A stretch of 35,185 nucleotides of DNA from Deltaproteobacteria bacterium (GCA_016931115.1 JAFGFM010000016.1:1-35185); one strand, 5' to 3'. Numbered from the stretch's first letter, positions 17,344 to 26,102 are shown. The notes: generated from the sequence alone by a model not told the origin. Numbers and translations: made by a program.

Positions 17344-19758
17344 CTAATTTTTATTCGGCCACTTTTCATCAAGTTTAAATTCTATGGGCCACCAGACAAA
17401 ACAGTCAACATCCATACCATCCTTTTTGGCAGGTCTAAACTTGTATTTGACTATTGCCTCCAGTGCTGCCTGGTCAAAAACTCCAGCAGGATGAGCGTTT
17501 TTCACCTGTGGATCCTGTATCATGCCATCCTTACTGAGAATAAATCTCAAAACAACTTTGCCTTCTATCTTCTTCTCTTTGGCTTCAATGGGATATTCAG
17601 GAGGAACCGCTTCAATAACCTGCGGTGGGGTATCAATTTCGCCATGCCTAATAACAAGTTCACCTTCAGGATTGAAGATAAAGGTTTTATCATCCGGACC
17701 CGAAAGCGCAAACATTATGGGTAATCTGACAAAACAGTTAACATCCTTGCCATTCTTTATAGCAGGTTTAAACTTGAATTTGGCTATAACCTCAAGTGCT
17801 GACTTTTCAAAAATCCCTTCAGGTTCAGCACTATCTACCTGTGGCTCATGTGCAATGCCATCTTTACCGACAATAAATCTCAAAACAACTTTGCCTTCTA
17901 TCTTCTTCTCTATAGCCTCAATAGGGTATTCAGCGGCAAACTTTTCAATAACCTGCGGTGGTGTATCAACCTCCTTTAATACATAAACCGGTTCACCTGC
18001 GAGCATATTTTCGTCTTCATTCTCAGGTTGATCTGTTTTATTTGCCGCTGACAGTATGGTATCCTCGGTCCCTGTCATATCTTGCAGTTTTTTAAGGTAT
18101 TCATACATTTTTTCATGGTTACCCTGTGCCTTGTAACACATTGCAATTTGTTTAAACCATGCTTTCTTTGGTGCATCAGGTATATCCATGTATGTTTCTA
18201 TCGTATCAATTGCACTGTTGTAGTCCTTTTTTTCCATGTATATTCCAATAAGCATGCTAATTGTTTTTGGATTAGGATCATCCTGAAAATCAATCATCTC
18301 TTTAATAACCCTTATGGTGTTATCATAGTTTTTTGTCTGATAATATGAGGCGGCGGCTGCCTCAAGCATTTTAATATCCTTTGCATCGCTTTCTTCATAT
18401 CTTTTTTCCATCAATGGGCCAGCCTCTTCAAATTTTCCCGTTTCATATAAAGTGGCACCATAATAAGACGTAAGGTCCTGGTTGTCAGGGTATGCTTCAT
18501 AGCCCTCTTTAAAGACCTTTAATGCCTCATCCAATTTCTTATCGTTATACCAGTAATACCCGAGCATAAGATAAACATCCGAAGGGATTGTATCATTTGT
18601 TGTATCCATATAATCCAGAAGCACATTCCTGGCATTTTCAACTTCCTTATTTTCAAAAAGTTTCTGTGCCTCAACCATGGCCTTTTGTGCCTCTTCGGAG
18701 AGTGCGGTTTTATTATCGAGCCCCTCCTGTGCAAAACCTGTTATTGTATAAAAGATAAACCCTGTCATAAGAAGCATGACAATTGCTAATGCCTTAATTC
18801 TTTTTGTGCTTTCCTTGTATCTTACTATCATGGCAAGTCTCCTTTTTATTTGAGATTTATTTTCTATAATACCTGCCATTGCCGGTAGCTGTTGGTTCTG
18901 GCAGAATTTTTCAAGAAAACCGATAATTGTGCCTGCATAATCCTTTGATTGGTTATTCCTTATCCTTGCCAGCACCGATGCATCACAGGCAGATTCCTGG
19001 TCTATCCTCATCTTGTAAAAGGCATACCAGACAAGCGGATTAAACCAGTGAAAGACCTGAAGCAGGGTAATAATCCATGACACACCTATATCATGCCGCT
19101 TAATATGGCCAAGCTCATGCATAAAAATATAGGTAAGCTCTGACCTTGTGAGTTTTTCAAGCACTCCTTCCGGAAGCAAGAGCCTTGGCCTGAGGTAACC
19201 GAACAGGACAGGGCTCTTAACTGCGTCTGTGATGATAATCCCGATCACAGTGTTGATTTTCATAGTAATCTTGCATTCTTCAAGGAGGTCAAGGATATCT
19301 TTATCAACCAGCATGGGTTTCTGTTTTATGTTGAACCAGAATCTGAAGTTTTTGATGAGGATAAATAGGCCGATGGAGAGTACCCCTGCAAGCCAGGCAT
19401 AAAGCATGATCTCATTAAAGGAAAGATCATCAAGCCATGCCCAGTTGATGTTTGAAGAGGTGTTAAAAATAATACCTGTTATCATATCATCCTTTTCAAT
19501 GAGCATAGTATTAAGAAACTCTACCTCTGGAAATTTTATGGATATGAATTCAGGGAGTACACTACTCTTCTCATATTTTACAGGGATGATCATGCGGATG
19601 ATGAGCACCAGCCAAAGGCCATAATGCCACCATGCAGGGAGGCGCTTTGCCACTATGGATTTGATTACCAAAATAAGACATATAAAAATGCTTATATCTA
19701 TTGTGTAATCTATGAGCCATGAAAAGAAGGCAGGTAATGCCTTTAGTATTGTTTCCAT
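17344..19758 (-). CDS. BlaR1/MecR1-type M56 membrane peptidase with TPR region and two TonB C-terminal domains
   Basis: This 804-residue protein begins with an M56 peptidase part with several membrane helices (about 17-38, 45-60, 118-135, 320-342). The zinc site is HELGH (214-218) with E255 as probable third ligand (QESACDA). Residues 350-570 look like tetratricopeptide repeats. Two tandem TonB C-terminal-like domains follow; both start DTPPQVIE and contain EKKIEGKVVLRFI, showing a recent internal duplication. M56 proteins sense a signal outside the membrane and cleave or trigger loss of a BlaI repressor. That repressor gene lies directly upstream, its stop codon touching this ATG. There is no penicillin-binding sensor domain, so the signal is unlikely to be a beta-lactam. 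The role of TonB-like domains in such a sensor is unknown. Confidence 0.85.
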   Translation of the reverse strand: METILKALPAFFSWLIDYTIDISIFICLILVIKSIVAKRLPAWWHYGLWLVLIIRMIIPVKYEKSSVLPEFISIKFPEVEFLNTMLIEKDDMITGIIFNTSSNINWAWLDDLSFNEIMLYAWLAGVLSIGLFILIKNFRFWFNIKQKPMLVDKDILDLLEECKITMKINTVIGIIITDAVKSPVLFGYLRPRLLLPEGVLEKLTRSELTYIFMHELGHIKRHDIGVSWIITLLQVFHWFNPLVWYAFYKMRIDQESACDASVLARIRNNQSKDYAGTIIGFLEKFCQNQQLPAMAGIIENKSQIKRRLAMIVRYKESTKRIKALAIVMLLMTGFIFYTITGFAQEGLDNKTALSEEAQKAMVEAQKLFENKEVENARNVLLDYMDTTNDTIPSDVYLMLGYYWYNDKKLDEALKVFKEGYEAYPDNQDLTSYYGATLYETGKFEEAGPLMEKRYEESDAKDIKMLEAAAASYYQTKNYDNTIRVIKEMIDFQDDPNPKTISMLIGIYMEKKDYNSAIDTIETYMDIPDAPKKAWFKQIAMCYKAQGNHEKMYEYLKKLQDMTGTEDTILSAANKTDQPENEDENMLAGEPVYVLKEVDTPPQVIEKFAAEYPIEAIEKKIEGKVVLRFIVGKDGIAHEPQVDSAEPEGIFEKSALEVIAKFKFKPAIKNGKDVNCFVRLPIMFALSGPDDKTFIFNPEGELVIRHGEIDTPPQVIEAVPPEYPIEAKEKKIEGKVVLRFILSKDGMIQDPQVKNAHPAGVFDQAALEAIVKYKFRPAKKDGMDVDCFVWWPIEFKLDEKWPNKN

Positions 19759-20136
19759 TTATTCCCCCTGTTTTTCATCAAGGATGCGTTTCAGCTCTTC
19801 TATATCTTCCTTTGTCAGCTTTTCACTTTCTACCATGGCGGCGAGCGCTGGTTTTAAGGCCCCGCCAAATACCCTGCTTAAGAAAGAGCTGCTTTCTGCC
19901 TTTACAACAACAGATTCTTCGACAAGTGGAAAAAACTTATACTCTCTTCCTTTACCATCATGACCGACCGCCCCCTTGCTGACCAGCCGGTTCAGAAGAG
20001 TCCTGATGGTCTTTGGCTGCCAGTTTGTTGATTCTGATACAACCTCAATCACCCTGTTTGAGGTTATTGGGTTTTCATTCCATATTGCCTTCATTACTGC
20101 CCATTCTGCCTCTGAAATCTTTGGTATGTTATTCAT
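19759..20136 (-). CDS. BlaI/MecI family transcriptional repressor
   Basis: This 125-residue winged-helix protein matches the BlaI/MecI family along its length: ISEAEWAVMKAIWN, the recognition region NWQPKTIRTLLNRLVSKGAV, and GREYKFFPLV. A GGAGAG Shine-Dalgarno lies upstream of the ATG. Family members bind as dimers to dyads in front of their own operon and are removed from DNA after proteolysis started by the M56 partner, which is the next gene. Two dyads of suitable form lie 20-55 nt upstream, consistent with autorepression. The family, pairing and gene order are well supported; the inducing signal is unknown. Confidence 0.9.
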   Translation of the reverse strand: MNNIPKISEAEWAVMKAIWNENPITSNRVIEVVSESTNWQPKTIRTLLNRLVSKGAVGHDGKGREYKFFPLVEESVVVKAESSSFLSRVFGGALKPALAAMVESEKLTKEDIEELKRILDEKQGE

Positions 20137-20156
20137 CTCTCCTCCATTATTATCAG

Positions 20157-20191
20157 ATCACAATTGTAATTTAAGATATCACAAATGTGAT
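20157..20191 (-). promoter_or_regulatory. Two tandem dyads, probable BlaI-type operators
   Basis: ATCACAATTGTAAT (20157-20170) and ATCACAAATGTGAT (20178-20191) share the form ATCACA-AW-TGTRAT. They lie 21 bp apart, two helical turns, just upstream of the BlaI-type gene. The outer flanks (AGATCACA and TGTGATCT) are also mutually inverted. Paired dyads spaced like this are how BlaI/MecI dimers bind. Confidence 0.6.
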
Positions 20192-20308
20192 CTATGTCAA
20201 CAGGAAAAATTAAATAATTTTATTATTAGGATAACATATTGGAATTAATGGTGATATTTATAGTGAGTTGTTGTTGAGGTCATTTTATTGGGAAAGGGTG
20301 GCGCTACA

Positions 20309-20336
20309 GTAGAGACAATGCATGCCTTGTCTCTAC
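20309..20336. repeat. GTAGAGAC palindrome, copy 2
   Basis: This 28-nt palindrome has one mismatched pair and is nearly identical to the one at 14960-14985 (GTAGAGACAATGCATGCC core). It lies between the BlaI operator region and the stop of the beta-helix gene. The rest of the 260-nt spacer shows nothing further. Confidence 0.75.
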
Positions 20337-20396
20337 ATAGTATGGTTAATTTTATCAGGAATATTTATCACTCACAGGAATATTTTCTTTTCAACT

Positions 20397-22868
20397 CTAT
20401 TCTAAAAGAATCATGAGCCAGGGCATGCCTTTTGGCTTTTGCCTTGCACAGCCCGTATGTTTTGCATCATGCTGGAACATGGGCCAGGCTGAATTTGCCG
20501 GGCCGTATGACAGGGTATTAATCGCATAGAAGAAATAATCGTAACCATAAAAAGAATTAGAACCCAAATAAACAGTGCCGTCAGTTCCTATTGTCGGGGA
20601 CGAATAAACATGGCTCCCGGTGTTATATGCCCATTTTTGTGTACCGTCAGGATTGATCGCATAAAGATTATTATCATAGGACCCAACATAAATGGTGCCG
20701 TCAGCGCCTATGGCTGGAGAGGTGCTCACAATGTCTCCGGCAGTGAAGGCCCATTTCTGGGTGCCGTCAGGATTTACTGCATAAAGATTATTATCATTTG
20801 ATCCAACATAAATGATACCGTCATCGCCTATGACTGGAGAAGATGTTTTGCCATAGCTAGTAACCTCTCCAAAAGCAAACGTCCATTTCTGGCTGCCATC
20901 TGTATTGATTGAATAAAGAATATCACCAGACACCATATATATGGAACCGTCAGATCCTATGGCAAGGGAATCCACATCATAATAACTATTAGTGTAGAAC
21001 ACCCATTTTGGGCTGCCGTCAGGATTTACAGCATTGATATTACCCAGCGAGTCTCCTACATAAACAGTATTGTCAGACCCTATCACCGGGGAATAGAACC
21101 TGCCTGCATTATTGGGATGGTAAGCCCATTTCTGACTGCCATCAGGGTTTATCGCATAGAATTTGCGATCATGGGAGCCCACATAAACAGTGCCATCAGC
21201 AGCGATGGCCGGAGATGATCGCACATCATCTCCTGTAGGAAAAATCCATTTCTGTGTACCGTTTGGGTTGATTGCATAGAGGTTATTATCATTTGAACCT
21301 ACATAAATGGTCCCATCACGACCTATAGCAGGTGATGACTCATATCTCTCTCCGTTGGTAAAGACCCATTTTTGTGTGCCGTCAGGATTTATCGCATATA
21401 TCTTATTGCCATAAGAACCGGCATATATTGTGCCATCAGATCCGACGGCTGGTGAAGATGCTATAATGGCGTCTGTCAGAAAGGTCCATTTCTGTGTGCC
21501 ATCAGGGTTGTATTCATAAGCGCCCATATCCACTGTGGCTGTACGATCCATGTTACCGTCAATAATGCGGTCATTTCCATCATAGTCATTCTCTGGTATG
21601 GTAGATACGGAATTGTCCCCCACGTCTATACAGGGAGAATCCTTCTGCAAATGAAAATCTCCTTCTGCCGGATCCACAAAAAGGGGATCAGCATCAATAT
21701 TGCCCGTGCCTGTATAGCCCCCCTGGATATTGGAGTAGGTGACAACTATCGTTGCTGAGGTGCTGCCAATCTCTCCCGAGGTGTTTCCCCAAAGGATACA
21801 ATTGATCGCAGTAAGCGAGCCTTCCCAATTGCTTATCCCGCCATCGGCTGCTGCCTGGTTTGCCCGGAAGGTGCAGTTGGTCACTGTAGGGCTACCACCA
21901 TCGTTGCGCATCCCGCCACCGCCACCGCCAGCCGTGTTTCCTGTAAAAATGCAATTGGTTACAGCGGGTGAGGAGCTGTTGTTGAATATCCCGCCACCGT
22001 GAGTAGAGGCAGTGTTTGCTGAAAAAATACAGTTTATCACTATAGGAGAAGAGCTGTAATTAAACATTCCGCCACCATGTGAAGTAGAGGAGTTCCCTGT
22101 GAAGGTGCAGTTTGTCACCAGGGGAGAGGAGTTGTTTGTGTTGTAAATTCCTCCTCCATTTCCAGTATTCCCAGTAAAGGTGCAGTTTGTCACCAGGGGT
22201 GAGGAGTTGTCTGCGTTGTACATTCCTCCTCCTCTGCCAGTATTTTTAGTAAAGGTGCAGTTGTTCACAGTTGGTGAGGAGTTGTCTGCGTTGTACATCC
22301 CGCCACCATAACCGGACGCAGTGTTGTCTGAAAAAGTGCAGTCGCTTATAGTTGGTGAAGAAGCCCAAATGCCTATTCCACCGCCATAATCTGCCGTGTT
22401 ATTTGAAAAGGTACAGTTTGTTACATTCGGTGAAGCATTACCCTGGATGCTCATTCCTCCGCCGCCATATGCCGAGTTCAGGGTAAAGACGCAATTTGTC
22501 ACATTCGGTGATGCGCCACCAATGAACATCCCACCTCCAAATTCTTCCGATCCATTTGTGATGGTAAAACCATCAAGTTTTGCCGAAGAATCAACACCAT
22601 CGGCGACCACCACACTGCCTGATCCACCGCCGTTTATGGTGGTCACATCCGGCCCTGCACCATGAATGACCACGCCAGACTTCATGGTGATATTCTCATA
22701 ATACGTACCTGCTGCTACTTCAACAGTATCACCTTCACCGGCCGCATCAATGGCAGCCTGGATAGTTGAATATGCCTCGGAGGGGACATTCAGGGTAGCG
22801 GCAATAACTTTATCACCGGTTAATGAAAAAAACATAAGCATCATGAAAAGCGGGATTATCTTTTTCAT
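20397..22868 (-). CDS. Exported right-handed beta-helix / PQQ-like beta-propeller protein
   Basis: I start at the ATG at 22868 (MKKIIPLFMMLMFF), preceded by AAAGGA, which gives a signal peptide ending near VIAA; an upstream ATG adds 12 residues. The 823-residue protein has two parts. The first is a right-handed parallel beta-helix (about 20-440) with near-identical repeats of the pattern GGGMYN...SSPTVTNCTFTGNTA. It ends in the VDMGAYEY signature. The second is a chain of about eight blades of about 40 residues, each containing DGTIYVGSNDNNLYAINPDG and QKW, as in PQQ-like beta-propellers. The C-terminus carries AWPMFQHDAKHTGC. No anchor or sorting signal is seen. It is probably a secreted or surface protein for binding or adhesion; no enzyme activity can be assigned. 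Confidence 0.8.
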   Translation of the reverse strand: MKKIIPLFMMLMFFSLTGDKVIAATLNVPSEAYSTIQAAIDAAGEGDTVEVAAGTYYENITMKSGVVIHGAGPDVTTINGGGSGSVVVADGVDSSAKLDGFTITNGSEEFGGGMFIGGASPNVTNCVFTLNSAYGGGGMSIQGNASPNVTNCTFSNNTADYGGGIGIWASSPTISDCTFSDNTASGYGGGMYNADNSSPTVNNCTFTKNTGRGGGMYNADNSSPLVTNCTFTGNTGNGGGIYNTNNSSPLVTNCTFTGNSSTSHGGGMFNYSSSPIVINCIFSANTASTHGGGIFNNSSSPAVTNCIFTGNTAGGGGGGMRNDGGSPTVTNCTFRANQAAADGGISNWEGSLTAINCILWGNTSGEIGSTSATIVVTYSNIQGGYTGTGNIDADPLFVDPAEGDFHLQKDSPCIDVGDNSVSTIPENDYDGNDRIIDGNMDRTATVDMGAYEYNPDGTQKWTFLTDAIIASSPAVGSDGTIYAGSYGNKIYAINPDGTQKWVFTNGERYESSPAIGRDGTIYVGSNDNNLYAINPNGTQKWIFPTGDDVRSSPAIAADGTVYVGSHDRKFYAINPDGSQKWAYHPNNAGRFYSPVIGSDNTVYVGDSLGNINAVNPDGSPKWVFYTNSYYDVDSLAIGSDGSIYMVSGDILYSINTDGSQKWTFAFGEVTSYGKTSSPVIGDDGIIYVGSNDNNLYAVNPDGTQKWAFTAGDIVSTSPAIGADGTIYVGSYDNNLYAINPDGTQKWAYNTGSHVYSSPTIGTDGTVYLGSNSFYGYDYFFYAINTLSYGPANSAWPMFQHDAKHTGCARQKPKGMPWLMILLE

Positions 22869-23171
22869 CGTCAAAGTCCTTTCTTTTTTGAAAGCATTTA
22901 TCAATTAATAATACTTACAAACATGAAACTCTTTTAACCAGATATATAATTAAATTGTTAAAGAACTATGTTAAACCTGAGACTGTCAGGTGGAATATAA
23001 GAAAAAGAAAGGAACAAAGCTCTCAGCGGAATAGGCAATTTATAGCATATTACATGGAAATTCCAATATATATTTGCCAGATAAGAAAATGCCCCGCTTT
23101 GTTGCGGGGCATTGTATTGTTTTAGGTAATTTGAGATTTAATATTTTAGGTCTGTTTCAGGCTTTGCAAAA
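22869..23171. other. Non-coding spacer with a terminator
   Basis: This 303-nt spacer lies between two genes read on the - strand. It contains the terminator of the Sel1-repeat gene at 23081-23113 and otherwise AT-rich sequence with no gene. The 16-mer attaaattgttaaaga at 22949-22964 recurs at 33984-33999. Confidence 0.5.
23081..23113 (-). terminator. Intrinsic terminator of the Sel1-repeat gene
   Basis: aatgccccgc and gcggggcatt form a perfect 10-bp stem with a 6-nt loop. On the - strand it is followed by ttttctt. It lies about 60 nt beyond the Sel1-repeat gene stop. Confidence 0.7.
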
Positions 23172-24245
23172 TCAATTGCTCTTCAAAGCAGCAAGCAGTT
23201 TGCCTGTTTCCCTGGGTGCTGATAACTGTTTTAATAATTTTGCAGCCAGGTCATGGGCAGCCTTTCTTTCTTCATTTGTTAAGCCCTCTTTATCTGCCTC
23301 CTTAACAAGGCTCCCTGCCTCCTCGTGACCGTTCTCCTTTGCAATAAGCAGCCATACATACCCGAGTTGCTTATCAATAGCTGTGCCTGTGCCAAGGTAA
23401 TAGAGCACTGCAAGATCAAACTGTGCAACAGAGAGATTATTTTCTGCTGCCTTTTTCATCCACTCAAAACCCTTTTTTATATCCCGCTCTACCCCAAGCC
23501 CGCTGATATATTTTCGTGCAGTGTTATACTGGCTCCATCCATCACCATGCTCAGCGCTTGCCTTGAAAAGGTCAAATGCAATTTGATCATCCTGCTTTAC
23601 CATCTTACCTTCGCTATAGAGCTCGGCCAGAAATCTCTGTGCAAGGGCATTTCCGATTTTAGCGAATGCCTCAAGGCTCTGAAGCATCTTTTTTGCCCCT
23701 TCTGTATTCTCACCAGCTTCAAGAAGTTGCTTCTTAATAATGCAGCATACATCACGGCTCAGCTCATCACCCCTGTCACCTGATATGAGAAAATAATGAA
23801 ATGCCAGGGTTGTATCATATGGGAATTCAGCAGGTATGAGTATGCCGCCATACTCCACCTCTGTCTTTACCTCTTCAAAGATACTTCCCCCCTTAAGGTA
23901 TATGGTGCCTAAAATGAAAGAGGCATTAACGTTTCCACCCTTAGCTGCCTTTTCAAGCAGCCTGATACATTTTGTAAAATCCCTCTTTACCTCCTGCCCC
24001 TGTCCAAACAGCAGGGCTGCCTGGAACTGATCTTCAGGCGAACCGTTCATTGCAGCATGGAACAGCTCATCATTGCTGAGGTTCATAAGCTTGATTTCAG
24101 GGCTGTACATATCAGTCATCAAGCCTTCAGTCTCATTTTTCAGTTTGAATTGAGATGAATTTTTTGCCTGGCCTGCGTGTGCCTGGCTGCATAAGAAAAA
24201 TATTGCCGCTGTAACAGTAAGTGCAGTGCGAAAACAAACCCCCAT
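23172..24245 (-). CDS. Exported Sel1-repeat protein
   Basis: This 357-residue protein has a signal peptide (hydrophobic ALTVTAAIFFLCSQAHA, cleavage likely after AHA). It then has several Sel1-like (SLR/TPR-type) repeats, such as AAKGGNVNASFILGTIYLKG, ALAQRFLAELYSEGKMV, GWSQYNTARKYISGLGV and SVAQFDLAVLYYLGTG. Such alpha-helical solenoids mediate protein contacts in the periplasm. A conserved enzyme domain is not seen. GGGGGA precedes the ATG at 24245. It follows the DUF212 gene after 260 nt and ends at a clear terminator, so it is probably transcribed alone. Confidence 0.85.
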   Translation of the reverse strand: MGVCFRTALTVTAAIFFLCSQAHAGQAKNSSQFKLKNETEGLMTDMYSPEIKLMNLSNDELFHAAMNGSPEDQFQAALLFGQGQEVKRDFTKCIRLLEKAAKGGNVNASFILGTIYLKGGSIFEEVKTEVEYGGILIPAEFPYDTTLAFHYFLISGDRGDELSRDVCCIIKKQLLEAGENTEGAKKMLQSLEAFAKIGNALAQRFLAELYSEGKMVKQDDQIAFDLFKASAEHGDGWSQYNTARKYISGLGVERDIKKGFEWMKKAAENNLSVAQFDLAVLYYLGTGTAIDKQLGYVWLLIAKENGHEEAGSLVKEADKEGLTNEERKAAHDLAAKLLKQLSAPRETGKLLAALKSN

Positions 24246-24504
24246 TATTAAAAATCCCCCTTTTAAATCTTCCTAATCTCTGAATTAGTTTTTTCTTCTT
24301 ACCATAGGTTTGGAAAAGATGTATGCAAAAATCAATCCTAATAATATAAAAAAATAAAAACTAAATATATCAATGGTTTATTTTGAGGTAGTGTTGTGCA
24401 TCAGGAAAAATGTGAAAATATTTCCATAGTTATTGTGTAATAAAATGCTTCCGGAAGGAAAGGGATTACATATATTAATACTGATAATTGGTCCAACGCC
24501 GACT

Positions 24505-24930
24505 TTAAAATAAAAAGCGGATTATCAGGCTTGAAGCTGCACCAATAATAACACCAGTAATTATTTCATATGGTCTATGTCCGACAAGGTCTTTTAATAT
24601 TGGGTCACCCTGTATCTCTGCTGCAAAGTCAGGGTATCTTTTCTGGAAGGTATTATATATGGAATACATCCTCCCCCTGTCATAGATAACTATAATGCTC
24701 ATGACCGCTGCAAGCCCGAAGATAGCACTCTCAACACCTGCTGTATGCAATATTGTTACAGCCACCGATGTTATGACCGAGCTGTGTACACTGGGCATGC
24801 CCCCTGCCCAGATGATTCTCCACATTACACGCGACCTGTCATCTTTCCCATATCTGATAAAACCGAATAATACCTTTACTGTCTGGGCCATTATCCATGC
24901 TGCAAGGGCTGCTAATAATATAGTATTCAT
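24505..24930 (-). CDS. DUF212 family integral membrane protein
   Basis: This 141-residue protein has four likely membrane helices and the family motifs GGMPSVHSSVITSVAV, IYDRGRMY-like (the family usually has DAxGVR) and LVGHRPYEIITGVIIG. The family, annotated as divergent PAP2 or acid phosphatase/vanadium haloperoxidase-related, shares the PSxHS loop with lipid phosphatases but its activity is not proven. The odd IYDRGRMY variant may affect catalysis. The start lies 9 nt after the stop of the DUF1571 gene, so these two form one transcript. Confidence 0.8.
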   Translation of the reverse strand: MNTILLAALAAWIMAQTVKVLFGFIRYGKDDRSRVMWRIIWAGGMPSVHSSVITSVAVTILHTAGVESAIFGLAAVMSIIVIYDRGRMYSIYNTFQKRYPDFAAEIQGDPILKDLVGHRPYEIITGVIIGAASSLIIRFLF

Positions 24931-24939
24931 TTCGTCTCC

Positions 24940-25677
24940 CTAGAAATTGTATTTATCGTTTTCAGGGTCAAAGTCCTTTTCATTAAGCCCGACATTAAAC
25001 TTTAGATTATGAAAGATGTACTCTTCGTACAACTCACCTGACCAGTCATAAACAGTAACCTTGAGAGGTAGCAGATGTTCCTTGTCCAGGGAAAGGGTTA
25101 TCTTTGCGTTATAAAAACCCATGTCAGGAGGGAATACACCCCGGATTATCCACACTGCCCTGTCATCCACTATCCCCTCACCCGCAAGTCCAATAGTGCC
25201 TGCACCTGTCTCTTTGTGTCTGGCATAGCTATCTTCAAGGATATCATATATCTTTACAAGCCCGCTTCGTTTTAAAGGGTGATGATTCCTCTTCATGGCA
25301 ATGCTGCCTTCCGGGTCAATTCGAAGGGTGATAAAACCGAATAACCCACCGGAGTGCCCGACAATCTTGTTATTGTTACGGCCCTGGTCAAAGATCACCT
25401 CCTGCCCTTCAAACCTCCCCTTTACCCATTTAAAGTAGTAATGTGCAGGCTTTTTACACTTTGCCCTGATCTCAGGGTCATAATAGATAGTACCATTCTT
25501 GTTGACCTTTTTTTCAAGTGTGCAGGTAAAGTCTTTAACCTGTTCAAATTTTTTAATGGATTCAGTTACAAGAAAATCAACATCAACAGGCGCGGCAATA
25601 CCTATGTTCACGCCATGAATGAAACACAGGAACACTGATATCCCTAATATAAAGGCTGCCTTTTGTATAATCATCAT
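24940..25677 (-). CDS. Exported DUF1571-like protein
   Basis: This 245-residue protein begins with a signal sequence (AAFILGISVFLCFIHGVNIGIA). The mature part has the pattern seen in DUF1571 and related outer-membrane lipoprotein-sorting folds: VKDFTCTLEKKVNKNG, RAKCKKPAHYYFKWVKG, EGQEVIFDQG, and LDKEHLLPLKVTVYDWSGELYEEYIF. These fold as half-barrels that carry lipid or hydrophobic ligands; the ligand is unknown. There is no lipobox cysteine at the cleavage site. The start could be either of two adjacent ATGs (25677 or 25674). It is followed at once by the DUF212 gene, so a joint envelope function is likely. Confidence 0.7.
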   Translation of the reverse strand: MMIIQKAAFILGISVFLCFIHGVNIGIAAPVDVDFLVTESIKKFEQVKDFTCTLEKKVNKNGTIYYDPEIRAKCKKPAHYYFKWVKGRFEGQEVIFDQGRNNNKIVGHSGGLFGFITLRIDPEGSIAMKRNHHPLKRSGLVKIYDILEDSYARHKETGAGTIGLAGEGIVDDRAVWIIRGVFPPDMGFYNAKITLSLDKEHLLPLKVTVYDWSGELYEEYIFHNLKFNVGLNEKDFDPENDKYNF

Positions 25678-25739
25678 TACAAATACCTCAATTTACCAAA
25701 ATGGCGGTTTTTAACTTTAAAGATAAATTTGCTCTCGTA

Positions 25740-25782
25740 ATGCCCGTCCCGCATCAATTGCGGGATAAATTCCGACGGGCAT
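25740..25782. repeat. Palindromic element with nested stem
   Basis: Outer arms atgcccgtc and gacgggcat enclose an inner pair cccgca/tgcggg. The whole 43-nt segment folds into a stem with an internal hairpin. It lies upstream of the DUF1571 gene. Confidence 0.55.
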
Positions 25783-25814
25783 CCATTGTTATAGTTTTAA
25801 AATATTTAAAGCGG

Positions 25815-26102
25815 ATTCCCGCCTTCGCGCATTGGCGTCAAGTTAACAAAAATATCGTACCGAAAACATATTACATGGTAAGAGATATAAAATAAATATC
25901 CCTGAGAAAAACATCTATTCATAATTCAAGACGAAAAAATCATTTCTCACACAAAGTCACAAAGCTCACAAAGTTAAGAAACAAAAAAATATTATGTAAA
26001 AAACATTTGATTTTCTTAGTGTTCTTTGCGCCTCTGTGTGAGATATAGCTTTAGGCTTTTGCTTTTAGCCTTAGCTTGACGCAAATGCGCCTGCGCATGA
26101 AT
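25815..26102. repeat. Possible 288-bp MITE-like element with 28-nt terminal inverted repeats
   Basis: 25815-25842 and 26075-26102 are inverted copies at about 21 of 28 positions, including gcgtcaag at the inner ends. The element contains the shorter inverted repeat 25945-26043 and no gene, and so has the form of a miniature inverted-repeat element. The match is imperfect, so it could be two separate palindromes by chance. Confidence 0.4.
25945..26043. repeat. Inverted repeat built of 8-9-nt CACAAAG units
   Basis: The left arm (25945-25980) is a tandem array of cacaaagt, cacaaagct, cacaaagtt. The right arm (26013-26043) is its approximate inverse, ending ctgtgtgaga. The arms pair with a few mismatches and a 5-nt gap across a 32-nt AT-rich loop. 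Confidence 0.65.

Noticed and set aside
24448-24457. cttccggaag palindrome after the DUF212 gene as a terminator
   Set aside because: The stem is only five bases with no loop and no strong T tract.
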